Below are positions 62,520-64,000 of a stretch of 64,000 nucleotides of DNA, piece by piece. The position numbers were made by a program, and so were the translations under genes. Source of the stretch: Siphonodentalium dalli (lineage: Eukaryota; Mollusca; Scaphopoda; Gadilida; Siphonodentaliidae). Location of the stretch: contig CP136061.1 in NCBI GenBank assembly GCA_032622095.1, positions 86,528,324 through 86,592,323 on the forward strand. The letters are read 5' to 3'. How positions within the stretch are numbered: position 1 is the first letter of the stretch; every line of letters begins with the position of its first letter. The notes beneath the pieces were generated by a model. The model made no database searches. It was not told the origin of the DNA and was given only the letters and a program-made list of their open reading frames with translations.

Positions 62520-63186
62520 TCATGGTGGATTACATGTATGTTAGAAATACAAAATGTAAACTTTACAGTTTTTGTTAAAAATAATTTGTTAAGTCCATAT
62601 TTCAGCATATTTCAGAAAATATATGGGAATGTAACACAGGGAAAAATGATTAAACAATAAAAATAAGATTTTCTTGCTTAAACATGGCTGGTTGGTACAC
62701 AGGAGCCTGGAATTTGGTCAAATTCCAGGCTCCTGTGGTTGGTAACAGGCAGTTTATGGGTTAATATACAATTGTAAGTCCATATCTGAGAAAAAATATG
62801 GGAATGTGTACTGAACACAGGGAGAAATTATGAACATTAAAAGAATATTCATATCAAGTACCCACACCAGCTGATACAGGTAACCATTCCAAGCTAGACT
62901 GGACATTTATTGACCCATCAAATGTCAGCTTCCAGACATCTATAGAAACAAGTAAATATGCAATTTGTAAACAACTGTTTCCGAGCCAATATTCCAAAGA
63001 ACACTCAAGAAATATGAATTTTTTTTATTATTCATCATTCTTCAATGGAACAGTTCCCACTACCATATATTTTTCTTACCAGTAGATATGAACTTTGTGT
63101 GCATTGGATTTGTGTACACAAACAATTGATTTTTAAAAGCTTCTACAAAGTTCACATTTTGTATTTCCAACATAATCCACCATTAA
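62520..63186. repeat. Imperfect inverted-repeat element
   Basis: ATGGTGGATTACATGTATGT (62520) with GAAATACAAAATGTAAACTT pairs with the complement at about 63138-63186 (AAGTTCACATTTTGTATTTC then TAATCCACCAT). Inside, a phrase with AAGTCCATAT and ATGGGAATGT is present twice (62591 and 62774), together with the perfect hairpin at 62698-62737. Confidence 0.5.
62698..62737. repeat. Perfect 19-bp-arm hairpin
   Basis: CACAGGAGCCTGGAATTTG, a 2-bp spacer, then the exact complement. Exact arms of 19 bp are unlikely by chance, but there is no T-run or transcript to make it a terminator or RNA gene. Confidence 0.8.
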
Positions 63187-63452
63187 TTATACACTTACAT
63201 ATATGGCTAGCATTGGTGGGGGTATTGCTGTTAAAATAGTAACATCTATTAAAACAAAGAGTATGCGATAAGCAAAACCTTGGTTAGAAATACCACCAAG
63301 TTGTTTACAACATACCGGTATAGTGCTCGCTATTCCTCGCCTCTGAACATTTCGGTGTTGGATATGGGTCACCGTGAATCCGTCCTAAAAAGTGCAATGT
63401 GTTCAGTGTTTTGCTTATCACTCACTATCTATTATATATTTTGGAAGATCTG

Positions 63453-63894
63453 TGTGTCTGTGTCTGTGTGTGTGTTCGCGATGAACTCGAAAACGTCCCA
63501 CCCGATTTCGATGAAACTTGGTATGTGGTGGTATGTTCGGCCGGGGACGAACATAGGCATATTAATTTGTCCGTGCGACGTCACCTTGACCTTGAAATCG
63601 GGTAACTTCAAGGTCAAATCGCCAATTTTGATGGGATTTCGACGAAATTTGATACGTTGGGTTACTTTTGTTCACCGATTGTTTTGGACGGGTCCAATCG
63701 TGACCCCGACCAGACCTTGACCTTCAAAATGATCAATTCAAGGTCAAATCGGGTAAAACCGGATGGATTTCGACGGGTACTTTTGTCCGGGCAGTGTTTT
63801 GGACTGGTCAAATCGTTACCCCACTTGACCTTGACCTTCAAAATGGACAATTCAAGGTCAAAGCCCGGACGAAGTCGGGTCACCTTCTAGTTTA
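63453..63894. repeat. Dispersed molluscan-type repeat with TCAAGGTCA motifs
   Basis: A short TG-rich tract leads into about three imperfect units of roughly 110-125 bp, each with TTGACCTT on one side and TTCAAGGTCAAA on the other plus a GATTTCGACG core. Five or so copies of TCAAGGTCA (either strand) occur between about 63585 and 63865. The open frames across it are by-products. Confidence 0.7.
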
Positions 63895-64000
63895 TTTATA
63901 TAAACAAAGGCTCGGCTCACACAAAGTGTGTTTTGTGGATAATTTCGCACTCATACTATAGTTATACTAGATTTTTATGTGTACCCATACCATAGTATGG

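Overview
The window looks like a chromosomal piece of an invertebrate animal, most likely a mollusc. Pointers are two intronless C2H2 zinc-finger reading frames, a decayed gene of a family I recognise only from uncharacterised invertebrate (mollusc, cnidarian) predicted proteins, and very many short inverted-repeat elements. Dispersed repeats of a kind I associate with bivalve and gastropod genomes also occur (a GGACGGACGGAC end near 53.3 kb, a CTTGACCTT repeat near 63.7 kb). There are no operons, ribosome-binding sites or other bacterial features.

Positions 1-35625 are one uninterrupted satellite array: about 475 head-to-tail copies of a 75-bp monomer (about 51 % GC), running off the left edge. 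Because 75 is a multiple of three and the monomer lacks stops in four of six frames, it produces huge overlapping open frames (up to 2,980 codons). Variant patterns favour no single frame, so I treat it as non-coding satellite. Recurrent variants, including recurrent stop codons and a 4-bp insertion, mark nested higher-order repeats of 11, 14, 19, 34, 37 and about 146 monomers.

Positions 35626-41440 hold the best genes. A possible transmembrane exon with a consensus splice donor abuts the array edge. Two divergent C2H2 zinc-finger genes follow: a minus-strand gene of at least 11 intact fingers whose 5' part is split off by a net 19-nt loss, and a plus-strand gene of 9 fingers with a strong splice acceptor just before its ATG. 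A relic of further fingers lies downstream of the second gene.

Positions 41441-64000 are AT-rich and packed with mobile elements, many with readable target-site duplications: a foldback, a TTAA (piggyBac-type) MITE inside the decayed gene, two copies of a TA-flanked MITE (one carrying a nested G-run element), an 8-bp-TSD hAT-type element inside an older palindrome, and an 8.7-kb insertion with inverted ends. That insertion carries a 45-bp minisatellite of about 60 copies. A TAA-flanked Harbinger-like element and several long hairpins follow. A cysteine-rich minus-strand open stretch near 59.5 kb may be an exon. No transposase gene is visible, so all elements look non-autonomous.
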